Shown: one piece after another, positions 23,765-32,764 of the stretch
Layout of the letters: every line of letters begins with the position of its first letter
Position numbering within the stretch: position 1 is the first letter of the stretch
Assembly (NCBI RefSeq): GCF_001613465.1
Contig: NZ_BDCK01000018.1
Coordinates: 124,001-188,000, forward strand
Source: Nocardia niwae NBRC 108934 = DSM 45340
GTDB taxonomy: Bacteria; Actinomycetota; Actinomycetes; Mycobacteriales; Mycobacteriaceae
Length of the DNA: 64,000 nucleotides
Direction: 5' to 3'
Notes under the pieces: generated by a model
The model's input: only the letters and a program-made list of their open reading frames with translations
Databases searched by the model: none
Told to the model about the DNA's origin: nothing
Made by a program: the position numbers and the translations under genes

Positions 23765-24964
23765 ATGAAACGAAGTACCTATGGGCGCTCGTCCTTGGCG
23801 GCGGTGCTGCTGAGCGTGTCGGTGCTCGCCATCGGTGCCTCCGGCGCCAACGCGGCGCCGGGGGCCGAGCCCACCGAACAGCAGCTGGCCGACTACATCG
23901 CGGCCGGCCGCAAGGTGGCGCCGGTGGCCGATTCGGGCAGTGCGGGCACCGGCTCGGCGTGCACCTCGGGCAGCGGCGCGGGCTCGGGCAACGGTTCCGG
24001 CGACTGCTACGGCGGGTCGGGCAGCAGCTCGGGATCCTCCGGTGGCTACGCCAGCGACACCGTCGGCTACGGTCCGCCGATGACCTCGTGGCTGGCCGCG
24101 TTCGGTTACGGATTGACGCATCCGGACGTCGCGCCGCCAGGGGCCAACGACTGGAACTGCAAGCCGACCGCCGAGCGCCCGCGCCCGGTGGTGCTGGTGC
24201 ACGGCACTTGGATGAACGCCTACAACGGCTTCGCTTTCATGGGTCAGCCCATCAAGGACGCGGGCTTCTGCACCTTCACCTTCAACTACGGCCGGTCCAA
24301 TCTGCTCGAGGGCGGCGGTCTCGGATCGGTGCTGCCGGGGGTGATGGGCACCGGCTACATCCAGGACTCGGCCGAACAGCTGGCCACCTTCGTCGACCGG
24401 GTGCTGGCCGCGACCGGGGCATCGGAGGTGGACCTCGTCGCGCATTCCCAGGGCGGCTCGATGTCGAACTGGTACACCAAGTTCGAAGGCGGCGCGGCCA
24501 AGGTGAAGAATCTGGTCACCTACGGCGCCACGCATCACGGCACCAGCTTGGACGGCATCGGTGCGCTGGGCCGGGCGATCAACAACTTCGGCATCGACGT
24601 CCTCGGCTTCATCGAGATCTTCGTCGGGCACGCGGGCATCCAGCAGACGATCGGCTCGGACTTCGTCAACAAGCTCAACGAGAACGGCGACACCGTTTCC
24701 GGAGTCGACTACACCGTCGTCGGCACCCGCTACGACGAGATCACCAATCCTTACGATTTGACCTTCCTGAAGGCGGCGCCCGGTGTGACGGTGCAGAACA
24801 TCACGCTGCAGGACGGATGCGAACAGGACGTGTCCGACCACCTCACGATGATGTATTCGCCGCGAGCGCTGTCCATCGCGCTGCGCGCCCTGGACCCGGC
24901 CGGGCATCCGAATCTGGAATGCACCTTCAACCCATGGTTGCTCGGCGGCGGAGGCTCGCTGTGA
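23765..24964 (+). CDS. secreted class 2 lipase (triacylglycerol lipase-like)
   Basis: A 399-aa alpha/beta hydrolase of the lipase class 2 family. The signal peptide is MKRSTYGRSSLAAVLLSVSVLAIGASGANA. Residues about 57-95 form a Gly/Ser-rich linker. The catalytic domain has PVVLVHGTWMNAYNG (oxyanion), AHSQGG with Ser228, TRYDEITNPY (Asp) and SDHLTM (His). Cys residues at SACTS, GDCYG, WNCKP, GFCTF, DGCEQ and LECTF fit an exported, disulfide-bonded enzyme. AGGAAGG lies 6-7 nt before ATG. It is preceded by the conserved leader block A. The likely role is hydrolysis of external lipids. Confidence 0.92.
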   Translation: MKRSTYGRSSLAAVLLSVSVLAIGASGANAAPGAEPTEQQLADYIAAGRKVAPVADSGSAGTGSACTSGSGAGSGNGSGDCYGGSGSSSGSSGGYASDTVGYGPPMTSWLAAFGYGLTHPDVAPPGANDWNCKPTAERPRPVVLVHGTWMNAYNGFAFMGQPIKDAGFCTFTFNYGRSNLLEGGGLGSVLPGVMGTGYIQDSAEQLATFVDRVLAATGASEVDLVAHSQGGSMSNWYTKFEGGAAKVKNLVTYGATHHGTSLDGIGALGRAINNFGIDVLGFIEIFVGHAGIQQTIGSDFVNKLNENGDTVSGVDYTVVGTRYDEITNPYDLTFLKAAPGVTVQNITLQDGCEQDVSDHLTMMYSPRALSIALRALDPAGHPNLECTFNPWLLGGGGSL

Positions 24965-25117
24965 GCACCGAATGACCTGCTCCCGTCGAGTGGTGTGGCT
25001 CGTGCCCCGACTCCGTCCGCCGCTCGACGGGAGCGCCGACCGCCACGCGTGCTGCTCGCCGGACGGGATCCCTCAACCCGCCTCTGTCCGGCGTGCACGT
25101 CCCCGGCGCGCGGCGGT

Positions 25118-25160
25118 ATGCCCACCGAGCAGCTCCTCGCACCCGCTGCTCGGTGGGCAT
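25118..25160. repeat. 15-bp perfect inverted repeat
   Basis: ATGCCCACCGAGCAG (25118-25132) pairs perfectly with CTGCTCGGTGGGCAT (25146-25160) around a 13-nt loop. It lies 154 nt after the lipase stop and just upstream of the sugar-transporter promoter. It is either the lipase terminator (no T tail is seen) or an operator. Confidence 0.5.
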
Positions 25161-25193
25161 CGGCGGTTTCCGCCATATCACCAGGATTGGGAA

Positions 25194-25222
25194 TTGACAA
25201 TCACCTCCGCCGCACCTAGGTT
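25194..25222 (+). promoter_or_regulatory. housekeeping-type promoter of the sugar importer
   Basis: TTGACA at 25194-25199, a 17-nt spacer and TAGGTT at 25217-25222 form a good sigma-70/SigA-type promoter. Transcription would start near 25229, 44 nt before the ATG of the binding protein. Confidence 0.65.
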
Positions 25223-25272
25223 GACGAGCCTGAGCTGGCCTGAAACGCGTTGTGCCCGAACAGGAGCCATGT

Positions 25273-26583
25273 ATGCCGGTATCCGGTTCGACGCGCAGAT
25301 CCTTCTTGCGTGCGGCGGGCGCGGGCGCGGCGGCCTTCTGCGCCGCGGCGTGCACCGGGTTCGCCACCAGCGGCAGCGGCGGCATGGTCTTCCTGTCCAC
25401 GCAGTTCCGTCCCGCCGACGAGGCCGAGCGGTTCCGTGGCCTGCTCGCCGCCGCCGCACCCGGCGTCGGTTACGTGACCATCGAGGAGAGTCCGTTCGCG
25501 AGCCAGGTGCGCAGCCAGGTCGACGCGGGCGCCACTCGGATCGGCCTGCTCGGCGGCTTGCACGGCGACATCGCGCCGCTGGCCGACGGCTATCTGCAGG
25601 ACCTCACCGGTCTGCTCGCCGGCCTCGGTACCCGCGGCTGGCCCGCCGCCTACCTGGAACTGGCCAGGCTGGGCACCGACCGCATCTGGTACATCCCATG
25701 GGCCACAGCGAGTTACGTCCTCGCGGCACACGAGGAGGCGCTCGCACATCTGCCGTCCGGAGTCGACGCCGCGTCGCTGTCCTATGACCAGTTCCTCGAC
25801 TGGGCGATCGCCGCGCGCCGCGCCAACGGCAATCGCCCCGTGCTCGGCCTGCCCGCAGGTCCCAAAGGACTGCTGCACCGGTTCGTGCAGGGTTTCCTGC
25901 TGCCTTCGTTCACCGGCGGCCAGATCACCACCTTCCGCTCGAACGAAGCCGTGACGGCCTGGCAGTACCTGCGTGAGCTCTGGGCGAACTGCGCGCCGTC
26001 GAGCACGAATTTCGACTTCATGCAGGAGCCGCTCGACAGCGGCGAAGTGCGCGTGGCGTGGGACCACGTCGTGCGCCTGGTCCACGCGCCCGAGCGCGAC
26101 CCGCGGAACTGGCGGATGCTTCCGTCGCCGCGGGGGTCGCACGGTCTGGGCTACATGGCCGTGCTCGCCGGACTCGCGATTCCCGAGGGCAGTCCGGATC
26201 CCGAACTGGCGCAGCGGACGATCAGCACGCTCACCCGTCCGGAGACCCAGCTGCGGCTGCTGCGGTCCAATGGGTTCTTCCCCGCGATCGACACGTCGAT
26301 CCCGGACGACCTGCCACCGGCCATCCGGCTGGAGGCCGACGCGGTGCGCAGGCAACAGGAGGCGCCCGGCGCCATCCTCTCCCTGCCGCCGGTGGGCCTG
26401 GGCAAGCGCGAAGGGGAGGTGAGCAAAGTCTTCAAGGACAGTTTCCGCTCGATCGTGCTCGACCGGGCCGATATCCGCGCCACGCTGGACCAGCATGCAC
26501 GGGTGCTGCAAGGCATCCTCGACGACCTGAAGGTGCCGTGCTGGGCCCCCGACCCGTCCGCCGACCTCTGCCGGGTGGGGTAG
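25273..26583 (+). CDS. ABC sugar transporter substrate-binding lipoprotein, Tat-exported
   Basis: A 436-aa family 1 solute-binding protein. The N-terminus SGSTRRSFLRAAGAGAAAFCAAACTG has a twin-arginine motif (RR at 8-9) and a lipobox ending at Cys27, so it is a predicted Tat lipoprotein. The rest has features of carbohydrate-binding CUT1 proteins (GLLGGLHGDIAPLADGYLQDL, DRIWYIPWATASYVLA, MLPSPRGSHGLGYMAVLAGLAIP). The start at 25273 has AGGAG 6 nt upstream; the GTG at 25252 is less likely. It is the first gene of a four-gene importer operon with gaps of 14 nt or less, and small overlaps. The sugar is unknown. Confidence 0.9.
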   Translation: MPVSGSTRRSFLRAAGAGAAAFCAAACTGFATSGSGGMVFLSTQFRPADEAERFRGLLAAAAPGVGYVTIEESPFASQVRSQVDAGATRIGLLGGLHGDIAPLADGYLQDLTGLLAGLGTRGWPAAYLELARLGTDRIWYIPWATASYVLAAHEEALAHLPSGVDAASLSYDQFLDWAIAARRANGNRPVLGLPAGPKGLLHRFVQGFLLPSFTGGQITTFRSNEAVTAWQYLRELWANCAPSSTNFDFMQEPLDSGEVRVAWDHVVRLVHAPERDPRNWRMLPSPRGSHGLGYMAVLAGLAIPEGSPDPELAQRTISTLTRPETQLRLLRSNGFFPAIDTSIPDDLPPAIRLEADAVRRQQEAPGAILSLPPVGLGKREGEVSKVFKDSFRSIVLDRADIRATLDQHARVLQGILDDLKVPCWAPDPSADLCRVG

Positions 26584-26585
26584 TC

Positions 26586-27431
26586 ATGATGTCGCGACCG
26601 CGCTCCCCGTGGATCCTGCTGCTGCCCTCGATCATCCTGATGACGGCTTTGTTCGGCTGGCCGCTCCTGCAGGGCGTGCTCGCGGCCTTCCGCGGCGACG
26701 GCGGATTCACTCTCGCCCACTGGGAGCGCTTGTTCGACGATCCGTATATCTTCGCCGCCCTGCGCAACACGCTCCTGCTGATCGCGATCGTCGTGCCGGT
26801 CCAACTCGCCCTCGCCGTCGGCATGGCGCTGCTCATGCAGGCTCGGCCGCGATTCGCCGGCGGCCACTTCTATCTGTGGTGCCTGCCGCTGGCGATTTCC
26901 GAGCTGGCCGCGGGCCTGGTCTGGCTGGCCATCTTCGACAACCGCGGGTATCTGAATTCCCTGCTGGTCGGCATCGGGCTCGCCGACGACGGGGTGCAGT
27001 GGCTCGGCTACCAGAACCCGGGGACGATGCTGCTCGCCGTCGTGGTCGCCGAGATCTGGCGCGCGACCTCGCTGGTGTTCGTGATCGTGGTGGCGGGCGT
27101 GCAGATGATCCCGCGGGACTACGACGAGGCCGCGCAGGTGTTCGGCGCGACCTTGTGGCAGCGGCTGCGGCACGTGACGTTGCCGATGCTCGGACCCAGT
27201 CTGCAGGTGGCGCTGATTCTCCGGACGATCCTCGCGTTGCAGGCTTTCGCCGTGGCGCAGGCGTTGACCGGCCGGGATTTCCCGCTGCTGGTCGGCGAAA
27301 CCTACGAGTGGTACGCGAATCTGCAGAATCCCGCGGTAGCCTGCGCCGTCTCGCTGATCGTGCTGGCGATCTCCCTGGCCACCGCAGTGTTCTATCTGCG
27401 GGCTGTCCGGCAGCCGGAGCAGGCCCGATGA
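26586..27431 (+). CDS. ABC sugar transporter permease (MalF/UgpA type)
   Basis: A 281-aa inner-membrane permease with six predicted helices, beginning WILLLPSIILMTALFGWPLLQGVLAAF. The EAA loop is DYDEAAQVFGATLWQRLRHVTLPML, which docks on the ATPase. It starts 2 nt after the stop of the binding protein, with GGTGGGG upstream, and its stop overlaps the start of the next permease (ATGA). It works as a heterodimer with that permease. Sugar specificity cannot be assigned. Confidence 0.93.
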   Translation: MMSRPRSPWILLLPSIILMTALFGWPLLQGVLAAFRGDGGFTLAHWERLFDDPYIFAALRNTLLLIAIVVPVQLALAVGMALLMQARPRFAGGHFYLWCLPLAISELAAGLVWLAIFDNRGYLNSLLVGIGLADDGVQWLGYQNPGTMLLAVVVAEIWRATSLVFVIVVAGVQMIPRDYDEAAQVFGATLWQRLRHVTLPMLGPSLQVALILRTILALQAFAVAQALTGRDFPLLVGETYEWYANLQNPAVACAVSLIVLAISLATAVFYLRAVRQPEQAR

Positions 27432-28360
27432 GCGCCGATCGTGCGGCGCAGGCCGATGCGCAGGGGCGCGCGCAGGAGGCGAGGAGCGCGATGAACCGAA
27501 CCGGCGCGCCGTCGCGGCGCGTGCTGCCGCCGATCGACCGGGCACCTCTGCGCAGGCGTCGCAGGCGCGCTGTGTGGGTCCAGCTTGCCTGCACTGCCGT
27601 GAGCGTGTTCATGGCGCTGCCGATCGTTCTCATCGGACTCGCCGCGGTCTCCTCCCGTGAGGCGCTCAACGAGTTCCCGAAACCGCTCGTTCCGCGGGAG
27701 TTCTCCACCGAGACCCTGGCCGCGTTCTTCCGCGCCACGGGGACCGTCGCGGCGCTGGGCAATTCGGTGCTCGTCGGCCTCTACACGGTGTTCTGGTCCC
27801 TGGTGATCGGCGCGCCCGCGGGATATGCGCTGGCCCGCCACGCGTTTCGCGGCAAAGACACCTACCAGGTCTTCATCCTGTTCGTGCGGGCGTTGCCGAT
27901 CGTGGTGCTGTCGGTGCCGCTGGCCACGCTGTTCCTGCGCGTCGACGTGTACGACACGGTGCTGGCCGTGACGCTGGTGCACACCACGCTCGCGTTGCCG
28001 ACCACCGTGCTCATCACGGCGAGCATCTTCGTCGCGGTGCCGCCGGATCTGGAGGAAGCGGCGCGGGTCTTCGGGTGCACCCGATGGCAGGCCGCGCGCC
28101 GGGTCGTGGTGCCGCTCGCACTGCCGGGGCTGGCCGCCTCGTCGATCTTCACGTTCGTCCTGTCGTGGAACGAGATCCTCGGCGCGACGATCGTGACGCT
28201 CGGGCACCGAACTTTGCCCGCGCAAGTGCTCACGGCGCTGGACGAGGCGTCTACCGCCTACCGCTTCGCGGGCGGGTTCGCGTTGATCATCCCGGCGCTG
28301 GCGTTCATCTTCGTGATGCGGCGCTACCTGGTGAACATGTGGGGGACGACGCTGCGATGA
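27428..28360 (+). CDS. ABC sugar transporter permease (MalG/UgpE type)
   Basis: A 310-aa permease with six helices. The EAA loop is DLEEAARVFGCTRWQAARRVVVPLALPG, and the C-terminus NMWGTTLR is usual for MalG-type proteins. ATG 27428 overlaps the previous stop by 4 nt. An alternative ATG at 27491 has GAGGAG close upstream and would remove a 21-residue polar extension (SADRAAQADAQGRAQEARSA). The strongly basic PLRRRRRRA before the first helix fits the positive-inside rule. It partners the MalF-type subunit encoded just upstream. Confidence 0.92.
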   Translation: MSADRAAQADAQGRAQEARSAMNRTGAPSRRVLPPIDRAPLRRRRRRAVWVQLACTAVSVFMALPIVLIGLAAVSSREALNEFPKPLVPREFSTETLAAFFRATGTVAALGNSVLVGLYTVFWSLVIGAPAGYALARHAFRGKDTYQVFILFVRALPIVVLSVPLATLFLRVDVYDTVLAVTLVHTTLALPTTVLITASIFVAVPPDLEEAARVFGCTRWQAARRVVVPLALPGLAASSIFTFVLSWNEILGATIVTLGHRTLPAQVLTALDEASTAYRFAGGFALIIPALAFIFVMRRYLVNMWGTTLR

Positions 28361-28373
28361 CAGGGGTTGGCTG

Positions 28374-29462
28374 ATGGCTGAGGTGGTGGTCCGGGATCTG
28401 GTGAAGACCTACCCTGGCGGCACGGCGCGTGCCACCGACGAGGTTTCGCTGGAGATCGCCGACGGCGAGTTCATGGTGCTGCTCGGGCCGTCCGGCTGCG
28501 GCAAGACGACTTTGCTGCGCATGATCGCCGGATTGGAACTACCCGACGCGGGGCAGATCGTGATCGGCGGCAAGGACGTCACCTATCTGGAGCCGCGACG
28601 GCGCAACCTGTCGATGGTGTTCCAGTCCTACGCCGTGTTCCCCAATAAGAAGGTCGCCGACAACATCGGCTTCGGCCTGCGCGTGCACGGGGTGCAGGCC
28701 GACGAGATCCGTCGCAAAGTCGCCTGGGCGGCGGAGCTGTTGCAGCTGACCCCGTACCTGGACCGCTATCCGGCCCGGTTGTCGGGCGGGCAGCGCCAGC
28801 GTGTCGCGGTGGCGCGGGCGATCGTGATGGACGCCGATGTGCTGCTGATGGACGAGCCGCTGTCCAACCTGGACGCGTTGCTGCGGTTGTCGTTCCGCGC
28901 CGAGCTGAAAAGACTAGTCGCCGAACTCGGCACCACGACCGTCTACGTCACCCACGACCAGGTCGAGGCGCTGTCGCTGGGCAACCGCGTCGCCGTGCTG
29001 CGCGACGGGGCGATCGTGCAGTGCGGTCCGCCCACCGAGGTCTACGACGATCCGGCGACGGAATTCGTCGGCGGATTCCTCGGCAGTCCCCCGATGAACT
29101 TTCTCACCGGTCCGGTTTCCGCCGCAGCGACCGGGCCGCGCATCGATCTCGGCGGGCAATCGCTCGCCGTTCCCGCGGCACTGTCGAGCTTCGAGGGCCG
29201 CACGATCCGGCTCGGCATCCGCCCCGAGGCCATCCTGGTCGGCCGGGGACCCGCGGACGCGACGGTGCGGGGCGAACTCGAAGTGCTCGAGCCACTCGGC
29301 TCGTCGACCCTGCTCACCACCCGTGTCAGCGGGCAGACGGTGAAAGTGCAAGCAGCGCCAGGGTTTCGCGCCACCGAGGGTGACGCCGCGAGCCTGCACC
29401 TTCCGCCCGAGGCATGCCGCTGGTACGACCCGGAGACCGGATTGCTCTTGACGGTCGACTGA
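28374..29462 (+). CDS. ABC sugar transporter ATP-binding protein (MalK/UgpC type)
   Basis: A 362-aa ATPase. Walker A is GPSGCGKTT (38-46), the Q-loop is MVFQSYAVFP, the signature LSGGQ (136-140), and Walker B VLLMDEP (156-162) is followed by D-loop SNLD and H-loop THDQVEA. A C-terminal MalK/TOBE regulatory region (GIRPEAILVGRG, EVLEPLGSSTLLTTRVSGQTVKVQ) follows. It powers the permease pair encoded upstream, 13 nt away. The complete set in one operon shows a self-contained importer. Nothing in the TOBE region tells the regulator or sugar. Confidence 0.95.
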   Translation: MAEVVVRDLVKTYPGGTARATDEVSLEIADGEFMVLLGPSGCGKTTLLRMIAGLELPDAGQIVIGGKDVTYLEPRRRNLSMVFQSYAVFPNKKVADNIGFGLRVHGVQADEIRRKVAWAAELLQLTPYLDRYPARLSGGQRQRVAVARAIVMDADVLLMDEPLSNLDALLRLSFRAELKRLVAELGTTTVYVTHDQVEALSLGNRVAVLRDGAIVQCGPPTEVYDDPATEFVGGFLGSPPMNFLTGPVSAAATGPRIDLGGQSLAVPAALSSFEGRTIRLGIRPEAILVGRGPADATVRGELEVLEPLGSSTLLTTRVSGQTVKVQAAPGFRATEGDAASLHLPPEACRWYDPETGLLLTVD

Positions 29463-29517
29463 TCGCGGGACTCCCGCGCCGGGCGCGACTGCGCACCCGG
29501 CTACCGAGCCTCCCGGG

Positions 29518-29605
29518 TCACTTGTCCGTCGTGCCGAGACCGGAGGTGACGAGCTGGACGATCAGGTCGGCGGTGGAATCGAACTCAGGCAAGCCGAGGT
29601 GGTCA
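29518..29605 (-). pseudogene. possible C-terminal remnant of a TetR-family gene
   Basis: On the minus strand, reading into a TGA at 29518-29520, there is an open stretch LPEFDSTADLIVQLVTSGLG and then TTDK, which resembles the last helix of many TetR proteins. No upstream part of such a gene is present because the class A beta-lactamase gene ends at 29621. It may be a leftover of a deleted regulator or a chance frame. Confidence 0.2.
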
Positions 29606-29620
29606 GGTGTACCCCTCGGG

Positions 29621-30550
29621 TCACCCCAGCGCCGCGACGGCGGCCCGAGCGGCCTCGGCGACGAGAGGGTTGTCGGCCTCGGCGTTCTGCTCGGCTTTCG
29701 TGGACAGCACCGCGATGACGAACGGGGAGCGCCCGGGCGGCCAGACGACAGCGACGTCGAGGGCGCTGCCGTAAGCGGGGCTGCCGGTCTTGTTGCCCAC
29801 GGTCCATGCGGCGGGCAGCGCGGCGCGAATCCGGTCCGCGCCGGTCTTGCTGGCGATCAGCCACGACTTCAGTTGCGCCCGTTCGGGTTCGGCGAGAACA
29901 TCGCCGAGGACCACATCGCGGTAGTCGGCGGCGAGGGCGGCGGGTGTGGTCGTGTCGCGCTCGTCGCCGGGAACGGCGCTGTTGAGCTCGGTCTCCCAGC
30001 GGTCCAAGCGCGATGTGGTGTCGCCGATGGACCGCAGGAAGGCGGTGAAACCCTCTGGACCGCCGAGCAGTTTCAGCACCTGGTTGCCCGCGGTGTTGTC
30101 GGACACAGTGATCGCCGCGTCACACAGCTCGGCGACGGTCATGCCGGTGTCGGCGCGCTTCTCGGTCACCGGCGAATTCTCGACGAGTTCGGAGCGGGCG
30201 TAGTGGATCACCTGATCGAAGTAACCCGTGGACAGCGGATGGTCGCGAAGCAGGGCACCGCAGGCGAGACCTTTGAACGTGGAGGCCATCGGGAACCTCT
30301 CTGCCTCCCGATGGACAACAGTGCGGCCGGAGCCGGTGTCGACCGCGTACACGCCCAGCCGGGCGGCATGCCGGGTCTCGATCTCGTGGAACGACGCGGC
30401 CTCGGCCGCCGGTGTGGTGCTCGAGGCGGCAGGCGCGTCGGCGCCCGACCCGCACCCGGTGGTGAGCAGGGACAGCGCCGAAACCGCCACGGCGGCGAGA
30501 AGTCGCCGCCGACCGAGCAGGCCATGGCGACTGGAAACGGAAATGATCAC
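29621..30550 (-). CDS. class A beta-lactamase, lipoprotein
   Basis: A 309-aa class A serine beta-lactamase with all key motifs: STFK (Ser90-Lys93), SDN (150-152), the omega-loop ExxLN as ETELN (186-190) and KTG (254-256). The N-terminus [21 protein letters not shown] is a signal peptide with a lipobox at Cys33, so the enzyme is probably membrane-anchored. It hydrolyses penicillins and, depending on type, cephalosporins; Nocardia species carry related AST/FAR-type enzymes. The start is uncertain (GTG 30550 chosen; no strong ribosome site). It faces a LysR gene at 30716 across 165 nt, an AmpR-like arrangement. Confidence 0.9.
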   Translation of the reverse strand: MIISVSSRHGLLGRRRLLAAVAVSALSLLTTGCGSGADAPAASSTTPAAEAASFHEIETRHAARLGVYAVDTGSGRTVVHREAERFPMASTFKGLACGALLRDHPLSTGYFDQVIHYARSELVENSPVTEKRADTGMTVAELCDAAITVSDNTAGNQVLKLLGGPEGFTAFLRSIGDTTSRLDRWETELNSAVPGDERDTTTPAALAADYRDVVLGDVLAEPERAQLKSWLIASKTGADRIRAALPAAWTVGNKTGSPAYGSALDVAVVWPPGRSPFVIAVLSTKAEQNAEADNPLVAEAARAAVAALG

Positions 30551-30715
30551 CGAGGCACCACACCATCGACCTGATCGCCCGCACCAATATCCGGCTCCCG
30601 CGCCGTCGAGTCGAGTTGGGTATCGCCGCAGGTTCGCCGCTGTTTCGGCTCCGGTGCAGACGGCGCAGGTGGACAGCCGAACCGAGGCCGGGCAACCCGC
30701 TGGTTCAATGACCGC

Positions 30716-31591
30716 ATGGACCTGATCCGCCACCTTCGCTTCTTCGTCTCCGTCGCGGAAGAAGGGCACTTCGGCAGGGCCGCGGCCGCGCTGGACATGA
30801 CCCAGCCCCCACTGTCGCAGGGGCTCAGACGGCTCGAACGGCATCTCGGCGTCGACCTCATTCGCCGCACCCGTCAGGGAGCCGTTCTCACCTCGGCCGG
30901 TGCGCAGTTGCTCCCGCGCGCCCGGCTGCTCGTGGACGACGCCGAGCGTCTGCTCGCCGAGTCCCACCGCATCGCGAACGCCTACGGCGCCGTGCACTGG
31001 GGCACTGTCGCGGCACTGCCCGATCGGGTGGTCACGGCGTGTGTGGGCGCCTTACGCACCGTGGTCGCCCCGGGCGCCGCGGTGTCCACGACGGTGGGCA
31101 CGAGCGTCGACCTGGTCGCCGACGTGCGCGCCGGAATGTTCGATGTCGCGGTCATCGAGCATCCCGCCCTGGTCGACGGTGTCGAGGTGCGCCCGGTCGT
31201 CAAGGTGCCGCGGTGGCTGGTGGTGCCGTCGGATCACCGCAGTGCAGCCGCCGAGCGCCCGACCTTCCCCATGCTGGCGGGACTGAATTTCGCGTGTCCG
31301 CCGCGCGCAGCCAACCCACCCGCCTTCGACACCGCGGTGGACCTGCTGCGGGAGCGAGGCCTGGACGCACCGACCGTGCCCGCGCCCGACGATCGCGCCG
31401 TGTTCGCGGCGGTGGCAGCGGGAACGAGTTTCGGTCTCACTACCATGGCCCCGTCGTGCACGCCCGGCGTGACGTGGCTGCGCATCGCGCCGCAGGCGGT
31501 CGCGCTGCGTGTCCGAGTCGTCCACCGGCCCGGCGCCGAAGCCCATGCCGACGCGGTCGACCGGGTGCTCTACCGGGAGCGACTGCGGTGA
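30716..31591 (+). CDS. LysR-family transcriptional regulator
   Basis: A 291-aa LysR protein. The N-terminal winged HTH is [48 protein letters not shown], with the rest a periplasmic-binding-like effector domain. It is divergent from a class A beta-lactamase and overlaps the start of a second beta-lactamase-like gene by 4 nt (GTGA), so it probably controls both, as AmpR-type LysR proteins control beta-lactamases. No clear T-N11-A operator was picked out in the 165-nt intergenic region. The effector is unknown. Confidence 0.9.
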   Translation: MDLIRHLRFFVSVAEEGHFGRAAAALDMTQPPLSQGLRRLERHLGVDLIRRTRQGAVLTSAGAQLLPRARLLVDDAERLLAESHRIANAYGAVHWGTVAALPDRVVTACVGALRTVVAPGAAVSTTVGTSVDLVADVRAGMFDVAVIEHPALVDGVEVRPVVKVPRWLVVPSDHRSAAAERPTFPMLAGLNFACPPRAANPPAFDTAVDLLRERGLDAPTVPAPDDRAVFAAVAAGTSFGLTTMAPSCTPGVTWLRIAPQAVALRVRVVHRPGAEAHADAVDRVLYRERLR

Positions 31592-32481
31592 GCACGACCG
31601 AGGACCGGATCCGTGCCGTGTTCGCCGATGCCGGATGCAGTGGCTGGCTGCACGCCCGCCGATGCGACGGCTCGGCGACGGAGGTCTCCGTGGGCGGCGA
31701 CGAGCGGGTCGTGCTCGCGTCGGTGTACAAATTGCCGCTGTTCGTCGCGTTCTGCCGTCAGGTCGACGCCGGGCGCATCGATCCCGCTGCCCGGCTGACG
31801 GTGATCCCCTCCGACTGCACTCCGGGCCCGACCGGCATCGCCGTCATGCGTGATCCGGTGACCATGAGCCTGCGTGATCTCGCGACGTCGATGATGACCG
31901 TCTCGGACAACGCGGCAGCGGATGTCCTGCTGGGTGCGGCGGGACTCGGCGCCGTCGAGAGCCTGCTGGACGATCTCGGCCTCGACCGCACCCGCGTCGT
32001 CGGCGGCACCGCCGATCTGCACCGCAGTCTCGTCCGCGACACCGACACGCACAGCACCGCCGAGGCCTTCGCGGTGCTCGCGCAGAATGACGACGCATGG
32101 TCGGTGTCGGCATACGATCCCTCCTACACCAGCGCGACGACGCCGGAGGAGATGACCCGGCTGCTGCGCGCCCTCTGGAGCGGCACGGTGTTGTCCGCCG
32201 AGCAGACCGACTTCGTCCGCACCGTCATGCGCCTCCAGGTCTGGCCGCATCGGGTCGCCGCAGGCTTTCCTCATCGCAGCGTCGCGACGGCGGGCAAGAC
32301 CGGAACCATCGGGGTCATCCGCAACGAGGTAGCGGTGGTCGAATTCCCTGGCGAACATCCCGTCGCGGTTGCCGTATTCACCCGCGCGGCCCGCGCGGAT
32401 CCGCACCTACCCGCCGTCGACGCCGCTATCGCCGAAACCGCCCGTATCGCGGTCACCGAACTTCGGCTCCCGTTGCCGTAG
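31588..32481 (+). CDS. class A beta-lactamase-like serine hydrolase without signal peptide
   Basis: A 297-aa protein with the SxxK motif SVYK (45-48), SDN (106-108) and KTGT (237-240) of class A beta-lactamases and transpeptidase relatives. The omega-loop ExxLN expected near 140-150 is not seen (GGTADLHRSLVRD instead), so it may lack normal deacylation. The N-terminus [20 protein letters not shown] has no signal peptide, so the protein should be cytoplasmic, which is odd for this fold. The GTG start overlaps the LysR stop by 4 nt. Possible roles are a beta-lactam binder, a sensor or an amide/ester hydrolase. Confidence 0.85.
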   Translation: MSTTEDRIRAVFADAGCSGWLHARRCDGSATEVSVGGDERVVLASVYKLPLFVAFCRQVDAGRIDPAARLTVIPSDCTPGPTGIAVMRDPVTMSLRDLATSMMTVSDNAAADVLLGAAGLGAVESLLDDLGLDRTRVVGGTADLHRSLVRDTDTHSTAEAFAVLAQNDDAWSVSAYDPSYTSATTPEEMTRLLRALWSGTVLSAEQTDFVRTVMRLQVWPHRVAAGFPHRSVATAGKTGTIGVIRNEVAVVEFPGEHPVAVAVFTRAARADPHLPAVDAAIAETARIAVTELRLPLP

Positions 32482-32764
32482 ACGGAGCGGCGGGGGGTGC
32501 GGCAGCAGAGTCCGCTTGCGCGGCCGACGTCCTTGTCGGCCTATCGACGACGCTGTCGAGGGCGGAGTCCGGATGACGAGGGCGTTGTCCGGACCTGTGC
32601 GTGCTGCACAGAACCAGCATCATCGACTGGGTGCCGACCCCGCATCGGTAATTCCACCCAACGTATACCTATCTATGGTCAGGCCCGGCCCGCGTCGCGG
32701 ACGGCCGCGCCGATTGCGGGCTTGGGGGACGAAACCGAGGCGGGCATCGCCACCCGGCGCAGGA

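Noticed and set aside
30551..30715. A LysR T-N11-A operator between beta-lactamase and LysR genes
   Set aside because: Several loose fits exist but none stood out over background.
32482..32764. A small gene in the 283-nt gap after the cytoplasmic hydrolase
   Set aside because: Open frames lack ribosome sites and domain features; only short GTCCGGA repeats are visible.
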